Shown here piece after piece: positions 20,401 to 28,286 of a stretch of DNA of 53,998 bases (positions within the stretch are counted from its first letter, which is position 1; each line of letters opens with the position of its first letter). The DNA comes from Sphingomonas bacterium. Its GTDB lineage: Bacteria > Pseudomonadota > Alphaproteobacteria > Sphingomonadales > Sphingomonadaceae. Made by a program: the position numbers and the translations under genes. The notes under the pieces were generated by a model. That model made no database searches. It was given only the letters and a program-made list of their open reading frames with translations, and was not told the origin of the DNA. Where the stretch lies: NCBI RefSeq assembly GCF_028292945.1, contig NZ_JAQGLJ010000063.1, positions 1 through 53,998 of the forward strand. Direction: 5' to 3'.

Positions 20401-23400
20401 GGTAGCGGTCACGGTCACGGTTGTGCCTGCGGCCTGCAGCGCGCTGCCGCCCAGCACCACCCCGCCGACCACCCCGGCCGTACCGGCTGATACCTGATAG
20501 GCACTCCCCGCCTGGACATTGCCGTTGACCGTCGCCAGCCCGGCAGCAGTCGTCGCCGCGCCGACGGTGAACGTGGTGCCGGAGCTGCTTCCGATTCCGC
20601 TGCCGGAGATCGTCGCGTTGCGGCCGCCCTGGATCGATACGCTGGTGCCCGCGATGTCGTTCAGCGTTCCCGCGTCCCGACCTGCCGAGACCGCGACCGA
20701 GCTACCGGCATCGTTGATGGCGGTGCCTGCGTCGTTGCCGGCATCGACATCGATGAAGGTGCCGGCGGTGTTGCTCGCCGTGAACGCGTTCCCCCCGGCG
20801 GTGACGCCGACGAAGGTTCCCGCATTGTTGTTGGCGGTCGTCGCGTCGCGCGTCGCGTCGATCGCGACGAAGGTTCCAGCATCGCTGTCGCCGGTCGACG
20901 AATCCCGGCCCGCGTCGACGGTGATGGAGGCGGCCGCCGTGAGATCGCCGGTGGTGACGTCCAGGACGTTGGCGATCGCGCCGACGCTGGCGTCGCTGGC
21001 GACCGTCGCCGTCAGCGCCCGCGTCGTCACGCTGCCTGCCGTGGAGAGCAGGGCGATACTGCCCGTGCCTGCCGCGGCGCCATCGGCCGTGATCGCGCCG
21101 GTGACGTTCGTGTCGCCGCTGGTGCGGGAGGCGAAGCTCCCGGTCAGCGTCCCGCCGTTCAGGTCGAGCGAACCCGAGGCAGTGGTCTGGCCGATGCTGG
21201 TCGCACCGGTGACGAACACGTTGGTGGCGACGCTGCCCACCGGACCAAGCCGCACCGCGCTGCCGCCGTCGATCGTCAAGGCGCCGACGCGGACGGCCGC
21301 CGTGCCGATCGAGTCGACGGCGATCGCCCCTCCGGCAGCGGCACGCAGCGTCGCTGCGCCGGAGCCGAGGATCGCGTCGCCGTCGATCAGCCCCCCCGAC
21401 GTGATCGTCTTGTTGCCGCTGTCGTCCAGCGTGGCGAACGTCGCGCCGCCCGTACCCGCGTTGATCAGCAGGTCGCCGGCGAGCGTGCTGTTCGCGATGG
21501 TCACGGCCCCGGCCAGCCCCGCCCCCGGGATGGTCGGATCGACGCCGGGCACGGGCGCGCCGCCATACCCGTTCAACGTCACGCCGCCAGTGGCGCCCGT
21601 CAGGTTCGATATCGCACCGCTGACGAAAACACCGCCCCCTGCGTTCAGCGTCAGCGCGGGTGCGCCGTTGCCCACGGTCAGCGCACGTGCGGAGATCGCG
21701 CCGTCCGAAGAGATGGTGTTGACGCCGCGCAGCGTCAGGTCGCGGACGGTGATCGCGCTGACCCTGTCCACGTCGCCAAAGCCCCCGCCAGCGATCGACT
21801 GGCGCAGCGTGGCTGCCGACACGTCGCCGAGGACGAAGCTGTCGGTGGTGTTCGCCGATCCGAAGGTGATGCGACCATTGCCGTCGCCGCTCGCCTGGAG
21901 CAGCGTGCCGGTCAGATCGATGTTGCCCGTCGTGGGGCCGCCGGCGATCAGCTCGCCGGTGGTGGCGTTGTTGCGGTTGCTGAGCAGCGTCAGCCCGCTG
22001 CGCCCCAGCAGCGCTCCCGCCGCGCCGGCTCCCCCGGTCGCGGCGACGAGGATGCCGGCGCCTGCCTGCTGGACGACGGCGGCTCCGGCTGCGTCGCCCA
22101 GCGTCAGTGTCGCGCCGCTCGCCTGATAGTTGCGCGCCGCGGTGACGCCGCCGGAGACGGTCGCCGCGCCGACTGCGGTCACCAGGAAGTCTGCGGTAAT
22201 TGCCGCGTCGACGGTCGATCCGCCGACGATGTTCAGTGCGCGACCCGCAGCCAGATCGACGCGGTTGTTGCCGTTGAACAGTCCCCCGCTCAGATCGCGC
22301 GCCGCGCTGACGATGATGTTTGCACCGGTCGTCTGCGTCGCCACGGTGCCGTTGAACACGACATCGCCCAGCGCGGCGCTGGTTGTCGCGGCATCGATGG
22401 ATCCGGTCCGCGCCGTGACGGCAGCAAATTGCGATCCGCCGACGGAATCGGAGATCAGCGCGCCGACATCGGTCGCGCCTGTGACAATCAGCGACGTGAC
22501 GGGCTGGACGGAGCCGAAGGTCGCGACGCTGGTGACGTTGAGCGACGTCGCCGTCACCTCGTCGCCGCGCTCGACGGTGAGCAGCGCCAGCGGGCCTGTC
22601 GCCCCCACCGTACCCAGCGCCACATCGCCGGCTGTATCGACGATCAGCCCGCGTGGCCCGTCGACCGAGGTGAAGGTGACGTTGCCGGCGCCTGCTGCGA
22701 CGGTCGTATCGCCCGCGCCGCTCAGCGTCGTCGCGCCATAGGTCTGCGCGCCGGTGGTGGTGACGCTGGGTGCCTTGATGTCGGTGGCGACGCCGGTCGC
22801 GGTGATGCTGGTGAGCGCGTTGCCTGCGCCGACCGCGCCGGTGAAGGTCAACGTGCCCGGCGTCACCACCGTCAGCGCCTGAGTTCCGTCCAGCGTCGAG
22901 CCGAAGGTGATGCCACGAACGGGCGCGACGGGCGTTCCCCCGCTGGTCAGCGTCACGTCGGCGGCGAGTGTCGTTGCATCGCTGTAGGTCTGGGTGCCGG
23001 TGGTGTTGACGTTGGCGGCAATGCTGGTCGTTCCGCCTGTGCTGCTGTCGACCAGCAGATTGCGTACGCCCGTGATGCCGGCCCCGATCGTCGCCGTACC
23101 TACCAGATCGAGCGTTAGATCGTTGCCGCCACCGATCAGCCCGGTGCCCAGGTTGAGCGTGCCTGCGGTCGTGATCGTCAGCGTAGTAAGGGGCGCGCCC
23201 AGCGTGACCCCGCCATTATAGCTCTGGCTGCCCGAGGTCGTCACCGCGCCGCCGTTCAGCCGCACGCCTCCGCCGCCGTTCGACGTATAAGAGGTGAACG
23301 GCGTGCCAGTGGTGCCGACCGGACCACCAAAGGTCGTCAGGCCCGCCGCGCTGGTGATGAGCGTGCCCGCGCCGTTGACCGCGCCGCCGAAATTGATCTT

Positions 23401-25302
23401 GCTTTCGCTTCCCGGCACGATGCCGGTGCCCGTGACGCTCACGTTGGTGGTGGCGGTCACCGCGCCGAGGTTGGTGTCGCCCGTCACCGTCGAGGTAAGG
23501 TTTGCCGCCGCAGTCGAGCCGTTCACGGTCAACGCGCCCGCTGGCGTCGTACCGCCGACCAGCACGTCTCCCGCGGCGTTGATGCCGACCGTGGTGGTGA
23601 CCGGCGTGCCGATCGTGATCGCGCTGCCGCCGTCGATCGTGAGGATGGCGACCTGCGCCGTGCCGCCGATGCCGCCGGTGACGCCGATCGCACCGGTGGT
23701 GTTCGTCTTCGTCAGCGTGACGCTACCCAGGCCGTCTATGGACGTGCCGCTGATCGCGCCAGCCGAGTTGACCGTCTTCGCGCCTGTTCCGGCCAAGGTC
23801 GTGAAGCTCGCGCCGCCGCTGTCGGCGTTGAGCGTCAAGGCACCGGGACGATCCGATGCCTGGATTGACACGGCGCTTCCGACGGCAGTCGCGTTCAGTG
23901 TCAGCGCGCTCGTATCGCCCGCGACGTTGCCCAGCGTGCCGATCGCCGTCAGCCCGGCCGCCCCCGACACCGTCAGCGTGCCTGCGGTGTTGATGGTCGA
24001 AGCCGAGGTCAAGGCCGTCGTCCCGGTCGCCGCCTGCGTCAGGGTCGTAGCCGCGGTTCCCAGCTCGATCGACGCCCCGGTCACCGTGTAATCGCCACCG
24101 GCGGTGACCGCGTTCGCAACCGTCGCCGCGCCGGCGCCCGGGGCGCCAATGTTGACGTTGCTCCCCGCCGAGACTCCCCCTGCGACGGTCATCGCGCCGG
24201 TGGTGGCGCTGCCGACCGTGACGGTGCCGCCCGCCGCGATCGCGCCTGTGTTGATCGCACCCGCGACCGCATCGATGCGCACCACGCCCGCCGTGGCTGC
24301 CGCCTGGGTCAACGCAATGTTCCCGACGGTCGCGCCCGCTACGGTGCCGGTGCCGCCATTGGCGGTCCCCGTACTGAGCACATCGCTGCCCAATGTCTGG
24401 CTGAGACCACCGCCAGAAAGTACGACGACACCGTTCGCGCCCACCGTCGCATTCGTCGCCGTCGCGCTCAGATTGAGCAGCGCCGTGACGCCGTCCTGCG
24501 GCTTGAGCAACGCGTACACGCTGTCGCCGATGATCGCGCCCGCCACCGAGCCGCCGAGCGTCGTGCCGGCATTGATCGTGATCGACAACGGCCCGCCCGG
24601 CGAAGTCGTGACGGTCGCGTCGGTCGCCAGCACGAACGCGGCCTTGCCCGCACCGACATCGCCATTTGTGGTGAGATCGATCTGCGGTGCGATCAGCGCC
24701 AGCGTGCCGCCAGCCGTGTTGATCGACACCGGCGAGGCGGTGGTGCCGCCGGTGATCGGCGTGGTCGACCCCAGTCCCTGGAACCGGACGGTGTTGCCGG
24801 TCAGAAAGTCGTTGTCGTCGGTGATGTTGAGCGTGCTCGCCACCAGTCCGCCGACGTTCATGGTCGCGCCGTCGCCAAAGGCGATGCCGTTGGTGTTGAT
24901 CAGCCACACCGACAGGCCGCTCGGCCCGGTCATGGTGCCGGCCAATTGCGACACATCGCCGGTGCTGACCCGGTTCAGGATGGTGGCGGAGCCTCCGCTG
25001 GAGTTGGTGAAGCTGACCGTCGAAGTGGAGCCGATATCGAACGTGCCCCAGTTCACGAGCGCCTTGGTCGAGCCGACATCGACACCCAGATTGGTGGTGA
25101 CGCCGATCACCGCTGCGGGCGCCAGCGTCGGCGTGCCCAACGCCGCCTGATCGCTGAACGTCACCGTGCCGCTCTGCACGATCGGCAGGACGGGCGTGTT
25201 CGTCTCCTGCGCCACCACCGGCGAGGCGAAGACCCCCAGCGTCGCCCCCAGCGCGGAGGTAATCGCCAGGCGGCGGCGGAGCGTGGTGGCGGTACGGGTC
25301 AT
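14422..25302 (-). CDS. Two-partner secretion exoprotein TpsA (filamentous haemagglutinin family)
   Basis: A 3626-residue secreted giant. It has a signal peptide ending near APVVAQ-type residues (about 1-31; region FASPVVAQ) and an N-terminal TPS/haemagglutination-activity domain (about 40-190) with the hallmarks NRVSTGDVSQLAGTM and WLINTNGIAFGDG. More than 3000 residues of Gly/Ala/Thr-rich repeats follow, as expected for a beta-helix. The C-terminus is short and unlike the body: acidic, with two cysteines (SDTECTP, NPACGQ). The ribosome site GGGAGAG lies before the ATG at 25302, 29 bases after tpsB. No toxin, RGD or autotransporter domain was seen. The likely role is adhesion, aggregation or biofilm; contact-dependent inhibition is less likely because no C-terminal toxin or immunity gene is present. 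Confidence 0.95.
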   Translation of the reverse strand: MTRTATTLRRRLAITSALGATLGVFASPVVAQETNTPVLPIVQSGTVTFSDQAALGTPTLAPAAVIGVTTNLGVDVGSTKALVNWGTFDIGSTSTVSFTNSSGGSATILNRVSTGDVSQLAGTMTGPSGLSVWLINTNGIAFGDGATMNVGGLVASTLNITDDNDFLTGNTVRFQGLGSTTPITGGTTASPVSINTAGGTLALIAPQIDLTTNGDVGAGKAAFVLATDATVTTSPGGPLSITINAGTTLGGSVAGAIIGDSVYALLKPQDGVTALLNLSATATNATVGANGVVVLSGGGLSQTLGSDVLSTGTANGGTGTVAGATVGNIALTQAAATAGVVRIDAVAGAINTGAIAAGGTVTVGSATTGAMTVAGGVSAGSNVNIGAPGAGAATVANAVTAGGDYTVTGASIELGTAATTLTQAATGTTALTSASTINTAGTLTVSGAAGLTAIGTLGNVAGDTSALTLNATAVGSAVSIQASDRPGALTLNADSGGASFTTLAGTGAKTVNSAGAISGTSIDGLGSVTLTKTNTTGAIGVTGGIGGTAQVAILTIDGGSAITIGTPVTTTVGINAAGDVLVGGTTPAGALTVNGSTAAANLTSTVTGDTNLGAVTATTNVSVTGTGIVPGSESKINFGGAVNGAGTLITSAAGLTTFGGPVGTTGTPFTSYTSNGGGGVRLNGGAVTTSGSQSYNGGVTLGAPLTTLTITTAGTLNLGTGLIGGGNDLTLDLVGTATIGAGITGVRNLLVDSSTGGTTSIAANVNTTGTQTYSDATTLAADVTLTSGGTPVAPVRGITFGSTLDGTQALTVVTPGTLTFTGAVGAGNALTSITATGVATDIKAPSVTTTGAQTYGATTLSGAGDTTVAAGAGNVTFTSVDGPRGLIVDTAGDVALGTVGATGPLALLTVERGDEVTATSLNVTSVATFGSVQPVTSLIVTGATDVGALISDSVGGSQFAAVTARTGSIDAATTSAALGDVVFNGTVATQTTGANIIVSAARDLSGGLFNGNNRVDLAAGRALNIVGGSTVDAAITADFLVTAVGAATVSGGVTAARNYQASGATLTLGDAAGAAVVQQAGAGILVAATGGAGAAGALLGRSGLTLLSNRNNATTGELIAGGPTTGNIDLTGTLLQASGDGNGRITFGSANTTDSFVLGDVSAATLRQSIAGGGFGDVDRVSAITVRDLTLRGVNTISSDGAISARALTVGNGAPALTLNAGGGVFVSGAISNLTGATGGVTLNGYGGAPVPGVDPTIPGAGLAGAVTIANSTLAGDLLINAGTGGATFATLDDSGNKTITSGGLIDGDAILGSGAATLRAAAGGAIAVDSIGTAAVRVGALTIDGGSAVRLGPVGSVATNVFVTGATSIGQTTASGSLDLNGGTLTGSFASRTSGDTNVTGAITADGAAAGTGSIALLSTAGSVTTRALTATVASDASVGAIANVLDVTTGDLTAAASITVDAGRDSSTGDSDAGTFVAIDATRDATTANNNAGTFVGVTAGGNAFTASNTAGTFIDVDAGNDAGTAINDAGSSVAVSAGRDAGTLNDIAGTSVSIQGGRNATISGSGIGSSSGTTFTVGAATTAAGLATVNGNVQAGSAYQVSAGTAGVVGGVVLGGSALQAAGTTVTVTATGGDIVGGAGLRLTSDTGDIAIGGAGTAGLALGGTTIGAGGLTAADATQAIVFRTATANGAFVLGDLLANTVGQQIAAGALTPNAVARTGAITTGNLVLGTAGGTNMITTTGAALTIGSGTTGVNAVTTGGTLVLGALNAGPPETGTTVTTVNGTIGNLGSSTAGVTVNGIRVDIDDTTLAGSLTLNAGTGGLSYGTLGGTGDKTIRSGGPVAGGSVDAGTVVIDAAAGQNVTVGAIGATAAVTSLTVNGGNLVSLGQTGVTSNVTGTTSIGQAPGLVTNVLTFNGPLATGSLISTTAGTTRLETVSATGPIALTTTGAGGVTASDGDILFTALQGTDTKTLTAFRDIDVNALVSATSTLSSGGAVTLDAGRSITVTQIGADGGPGVASLTATATTGSITIGASDALFNLRVVGDATLNANTTGAKLTLNGFGEIGDTWDSSAFEVDIFDLRAGRLTPAGGLDIGSNLTRFGYLEAPAFVTVYADGSIIGDQIESLGPVELSGGTTHVIQVDRIGALAPVGSLTIFGGQQVTLGVAGMTGTSVAVAGATRIGQAAPGQDLTGGLTINGTISTGSFTSTTTKYAGSTGATALGTVISPGAVTITTAGTAATAGDLQITFDSLTGNGAKTLTAAAGVPGQPLAGIAGGSIDGTGAVSLTAAQADAITLTGTVGATAPVASFTVEGGNQVTVGSTGGPATAINAVNGVAVGQTTRSGALTVNGNIAGGSVATRTAGATTLRDVTASGTGTIGIVTEVTTSVPPADVAFGTLTANGAKTVTSASGIAGTAVLGTGAVTLNAAPDKSIAITDKIGTIAARAASLTIARGGQVTLGTTTTGTAVATSGAVLIGQQVGSSVGALRVNGTVDAGAAFAATATGVINVDRVNAGTTLALESISGDVILGTGFAGGNASVVAKGAATIGTLGTLATPIGGSVTIAAAGGDAIVGTAVATGAAALTASGLAQAGTFDGSSVAVTGASVDITNTTSGSTLGLTASAGPLRLVTGTAAGAATLAASTTLDVTTLSAGGQATTTAGGATAIDAITGTAVSVTGQSVAVRQANATNGNLVVRSTAGPVTLTTGTATGTAALQADGGPLRVITSLGAGGNVSLLASQGIVAGTVTSTNGAIIAQGLSADVTRAESHTTLDVTATGGDVTLPTGIAGGNATIRAAGSVALTTLSSGGIASVTATVGDVTGTSLIASGAASASAGNVLRLGTFNGAGVTGTGRTVDVANSASIGALTLTASAGPLTLGTGSATGIATLSATGPLAITTSLTSGGNASATSTGGAATIGTIASTGGNVAVTARSIDATRATAAQALALTANAGGLTLGTGIATAGTATLNAAGPLAVTTSLTSAGTASATATGAATINAITSNTGNVTVNAQSANVTTAAANQALTLTTTGGGLSLGTGTATNGAATLTAAGPLAVTTRLTSNGNALATSTGAATIEAITSGNGAVAVSGTSASVTAATSRTTLDLTATAGDLTLGTGNAGGAATLRATGAIGSTSLTAAGGAASLTAGTTLNSGTLNAAGPATLVATGAATLGQTTASGAIAVTAASIAAGQTAAGTTLAMTSTGNLTLSGATAGGNATFDAGGTASLGQVIAGATSTIAVRALDAAITGIQRAATVTFTNRAPATTATRLGDSLTTTGGFALSATEVNLVEANQLTIDAGTGNVEIGTLGFDADAGRTRVDVLSTGRIDVSGAASGTGANRTFRFGGTAANANDKASVIRVTATATAGGRLLFDTADLDLRGSRIGVGQADAFLNPIGFGSATGLSAADVGAQFVGNPNSSLYNATFGGSPYAPDTNLVSARSLTVRYTDYALFQNTGVPGQNLGVTLGTAAGGPTTGALVMQGPGANVTNAFAFFGTIGGITNTSTAVLGSNVISATGTDAANTRINGCLVGSGAGCLTAVVSQPLLAIFDSSRLAIFQVADDLVVPFDPVVGTNNEALFSGIGVIGADGSIIDDGISDTECTPDSTNPACGQAKEQGK
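15982..16692 (-). repeat. Three tandem 79-residue units inside tpsA
   Basis: The encoded protein repeats with a period of exactly 79 codons (237 bases), with unit starts at 16692, 16455 and 16218. Each unit carries LTLGTGxAT, then GPLAVTTSLTS, then AATIxAIxS. A fourth, decaying unit begins at 15981. The repeats are similar but not identical, so the duplication is not recent. Confidence 0.85.
20596..20880 (-). repeat. Five tandem 19-residue units inside tpsA
   Basis: Five consecutive 57-base units encode AGTFVxxxAGRDAxTxNNx-type 19-residue repeats (unit starts at 20880, 20823, 20766, 20709 and 20652). They are rich in Asn/Asp, unlike the surrounding Gly/Ala/Thr body. A one-turn-per-unit beta-solenoid insert is a reasonable structural guess. 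Confidence 0.85.
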
Positions 25303-25331
25303 GGGCTTACTCTCCCGGTATTCTTACAGCG

Positions 25332-27089
25332 TCAGCGAGCGCGGGCGTCGAACTTGGCGGTCAGCGAGACCAGCACGCGATCGGGTGGCGGCGCCGCATC
25401 GATCGACAGGGCGCGGTCGCGCGGGTGGGCGTACATCACTTCCAGCTGGACCTGATTGGCGACCTGCATCCGCAGCCCCGCACCATAGGAGCGCAGGTTG
25501 CGATCCACCTCCGTCGCGTTGCGATCGAGGTTGGTCAGCCACACCGAGTCGTAGAAGCCGAACAGCTGCGCCGAGACGTAGGAGGTCTTGAGCGGCAGCT
25601 GCACGCCCAGCTCGCCCCTGATGCCGATCGCGCGATCGCCGCTGTTGGCGCCTGGATCATAGCCCCGGCCGATGGTCAGGTTGCCGAGGCTGAACTCCTC
25701 GAAATTCAACAGCGGCTGGTCGGTATATTGACCCCGCGCCGAGCCGGAGATCGAGAAGATGCGGTTGAGCGCGATCGTCGCATCGGCGTCGAAGCGCACC
25801 AGGGTGGCACGGCTGTTGCCGTTGACGCGGCTGGGCAGCGCGCCCGTGCCGGCGAACAGCCCGACGGGCGTCGCGTCAAAGATGTTCAGCCCCTTGCGCA
25901 GCTCGATGCCGCCGCGCAGCTGATAGAAGATCGAGCCGTCGTCGCGCCGCCCGGCCACATCGCCCGACAGCCGCGTGAACAGGACGCGCAGCTTGTCGAG
26001 GTTGAGCGGCACAGCCGCGCCCGTGCCGGTCGACACGGTGGTCTCCTGATCGACATAGTCGAAGCCGAACCCGACCCGCAGGTTCTGGTTGAGCGACCGC
26101 TTGATCGGCGCGACCAGGTCGAAGCCGGCGATCAGCGTCTCCGTCTCGAGCACCAGTGCGCCCAGATCCGGCTTGGACCAGGCATAGATGATGCGCGGTC
26201 CGAACGATACGCCCTGCAGCCCGAGGCCGAAGGTATGGCCCGCCTGAACGATCTTCTGTTCGTCGAAGTCGACCGTGGAGGACGCACCCAGATAGGTCAC
26301 GTCCTGCATGCCAGTCAGCCCGTACAGCTCGCCGCGTACATAGACGACCTCGCGCCCCAGTGCGCGGCTGTTATAGTTCTGCGCGTTGGCCAGCAGGGCG
26401 AACGGGCGGTAGGTGATCAGCAGGTCGCCGATCACGTCGCCGGGCTGCGTACCCGCCGGCCGCAACGACAACTGCACGTCCAGCCCCGGCACGTCGCCCG
26501 CGAGCAGCAGCGCCCGTTCCGCGTCGCGCTCGTTGAGTGGATCGAGCGAGCGCAGCTCGTCGAGGCGGGCTTCCAGCGCGGCGCGGTACGGACCCGGCGT
26601 GCCCCGGACACGGACCTCGGTGATGCGGGCGGTGACAACCTGCAGCTGCAGCTCGCCGCCGTCGATGCTCTGCGCCGGGATCTGAACGGACGCGACCCAG
26701 CCGTCGCGGCGTAGCGCCGCGTTGGCCTGGTCGCGGATGTCGCACACCACGCGGATCGGCTGATCGCCGGTAGGGGTGGTCACGTCAGCCAGCGTTTCGG
26801 CGATCGACGGCTGCAATGGGCTGCCGTCCGGCCGGTTGAAGCGCACCGCGTTCAGCTGCAACCGAACTGGCGAGCCCTCGAACGGACATGCCGCCTGCGC
26901 CAGTGCTGCGCGCGAATCGACGTTGGCCGTCGCCCCGGGTGGGCGCGTAGCTGGCGTTGGCGGCGTGATTTCTTCACGCGAGGGCAGCGGCTGCCCTTGC
27001 GGCGTGACCGTCTGCGCGGCGGCCATGGTCGGCCACACCGACGCGAGCGTCAGCGATCCAACGAGACCAAGGCGCAATTGCCTGCTCAT
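25332..27089 (-). CDS. Two-partner secretion outer-membrane transporter TpsB (ShlB/FhaC/HecB family)
   Basis: A 585-residue outer-membrane protein of normal TpsB length. A signal peptide (about 1-25, ending ASVWPTMAAAQ) is followed by a Pro-rich linker, POTRA-type domains (about 60-240) and a 16-strand-type beta-barrel to the C-terminus (ending LVSLTAKFDARAR). The frame is open about 108 codons further upstream, but that part is low-complexity and arginine-rich. The ATG at 27089 has the ribosome site GGGGGAA and the signal peptide directly after it. It exports the TpsA protein encoded 29 bases downstream, recognising its N-terminal TPS domain. It is the first gene of the tpsB-tpsA-CHAT(-CPBP) unit. 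Confidence 0.93.
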   Translation of the reverse strand: MSRQLRLGLVGSLTLASVWPTMAAAQTVTPQGQPLPSREEITPPTPATRPPGATANVDSRAALAQAACPFEGSPVRLQLNAVRFNRPDGSPLQPSIAETLADVTTPTGDQPIRVVCDIRDQANAALRRDGWVASVQIPAQSIDGGELQLQVVTARITEVRVRGTPGPYRAALEARLDELRSLDPLNERDAERALLLAGDVPGLDVQLSLRPAGTQPGDVIGDLLITYRPFALLANAQNYNSRALGREVVYVRGELYGLTGMQDVTYLGASSTVDFDEQKIVQAGHTFGLGLQGVSFGPRIIYAWSKPDLGALVLETETLIAGFDLVAPIKRSLNQNLRVGFGFDYVDQETTVSTGTGAAVPLNLDKLRVLFTRLSGDVAGRRDDGSIFYQLRGGIELRKGLNIFDATPVGLFAGTGALPSRVNGNSRATLVRFDADATIALNRIFSISGSARGQYTDQPLLNFEEFSLGNLTIGRGYDPGANSGDRAIGIRGELGVQLPLKTSYVSAQLFGFYDSVWLTNLDRNATEVDRNLRSYGAGLRMQVANQVQLEVMYAHPRDRALSIDAAPPPDRVLVSLTAKFDARAR

Positions 27090-27383
27090 GGTATTCCCCC
27101 TGTGTCGACAACGTCGTCCCGGCCCGTCCCCTGGCCGCTCGTGACGTCGTTGCCCCGACCCTGTTCTAGCGAGTCTCCCCGCTGGTGTGATTGGTAGGCT
27201 TGTACGGCTCGCGTAGTCAAACCCGTCCGTAGGCTGGTCGTCACCATATGCAGGCAGCCCGCAGCGACATTCGTCTCGTGCGGGACTGGACATGGCGCCA
27301 GCGGCATCGGCCACTTGGCCTAGGCGCGGCGGGACACGAAAAGCGGCTGGTTGAGGACGCCGACGCATGGCAGGGCTAGTTTC
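27090..27383. promoter_or_regulatory. Divergent intergenic region between tpsB and the ATP-grasp gene
   Basis: This 294-base gap is the only place for the promoters of both the tps operon (minus) and the ATP-grasp operon (plus). On the minus strand a TTGACT hexamer occurs near 27217-27222, but no good -10 box was found at the right distance. No RNA gene or repeat was recognised. Confidence 0.4.
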
Positions 27384-28286
27384 ATGCCCGACCTTGCCGT
27401 GCTGTTCGAACATCCCGAGTGGTTCCGCCCGCTCTTCGCCGCGCTCGATCGGCGCGGCATCGACTACGTGCCGTTGCGGCCGGACGGCGACTGGGATCCT
27501 GCCGGTCGCGCACCACCCTCTCGCGTCGTGTTGAACCGCATCGCGATGTCGAGCTTCCTACGCAGCGACGAACACCCGATATTTCACACAATGGCGCTGC
27601 TCGATCATTGGCAGGGCACCGGCGCGCGCGTGGTCAACGGCGCTGACGTGCTGGCGATCGACGCATCCAAGGCACGCCAGCTGTCGCTGATCGCCGGCCT
27701 GGGCCTTGCCATCCCCGCGACCCGCGTCGTCCATCGCGCCGCCGACGTGCCGAGGGCGGCGGAACAGGTCGGCTTTCCGCTGGTCGTCAAGGCCAACATC
27801 GGCGGCTCCGGCGCGGGCATCACGCGCTTCGACAACATGGCCGAGCTGCGCTGGGCGGTCGAGGCGCGCGAACTGCCGACCAGCGTCGACGGCGTGCTGC
27901 TCGTGCAAGACTTCGTGCCTGTTCGCGATGGCGCGATCACCCGCATCGAGACGCTGGACCGCCGCTTCCTCTACGCGATCGAGGTTGCGGGCGGCGGCGC
28001 GTTCGACCTCTGTCCGGCCGACGCCTGCGTCGAGGGTTCCGGTATCTCGATGCGCGCCGTGCAACCCGCGCCGGTGATGGTCGAAGCCGCCGAGGCGATC
28101 GCGCGGGCGATGAACCTGGACGTCGGCGGGGTCGAGGTGATGATCGACGACCGCGACGGCGTGGCCCGCTTCTACGACATCAACGCCTTGTCCAACTTCG
28201 TGGCGAAGCCGCTGGACGTGCTCGGCTGGGACCCGCACGACCGGCTGGTCGATTACCTCGTCACCGAAATCGAGAAGGCCCGCTGA
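27384..28286 (+). CDS. ATP-grasp family ligase (RimK/glutathione-synthase-like)
   Basis: A 300-residue protein with an ATP-grasp fold. The nucleotide-binding segments are visible as FPLVVKANIGGSGAGITRFD near 135-155 and LLVQDFVP near 185. The metal-binding end is DVGGVEVMIDDRDGV...YDINALSNFV near 255-275. The N-terminal part (LFEHPEWFRPLFAAL) resembles the pre-ATP-grasp domain. It starts at the ATG at 27384. The stop TGA shares its A with the ATG of the next gene, so it is coupled to the flavin monooxygenase. Such enzymes join a carboxylate to an amine or thiol through an acyl-phosphate. The substrate cannot be told from sequence; an alpha-L-glutamate-ligase-type reaction is one option. Confidence 0.85.
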   Translation: MPDLAVLFEHPEWFRPLFAALDRRGIDYVPLRPDGDWDPAGRAPPSRVVLNRIAMSSFLRSDEHPIFHTMALLDHWQGTGARVVNGADVLAIDASKARQLSLIAGLGLAIPATRVVHRAADVPRAAEQVGFPLVVKANIGGSGAGITRFDNMAELRWAVEARELPTSVDGVLLVQDFVPVRDGAITRIETLDRRFLYAIEVAGGGAFDLCPADACVEGSGISMRAVQPAPVMVEAAEAIARAMNLDVGGVEVMIDDRDGVARFYDINALSNFVAKPLDVLGWDPHDRLVDYLVTEIEKAR

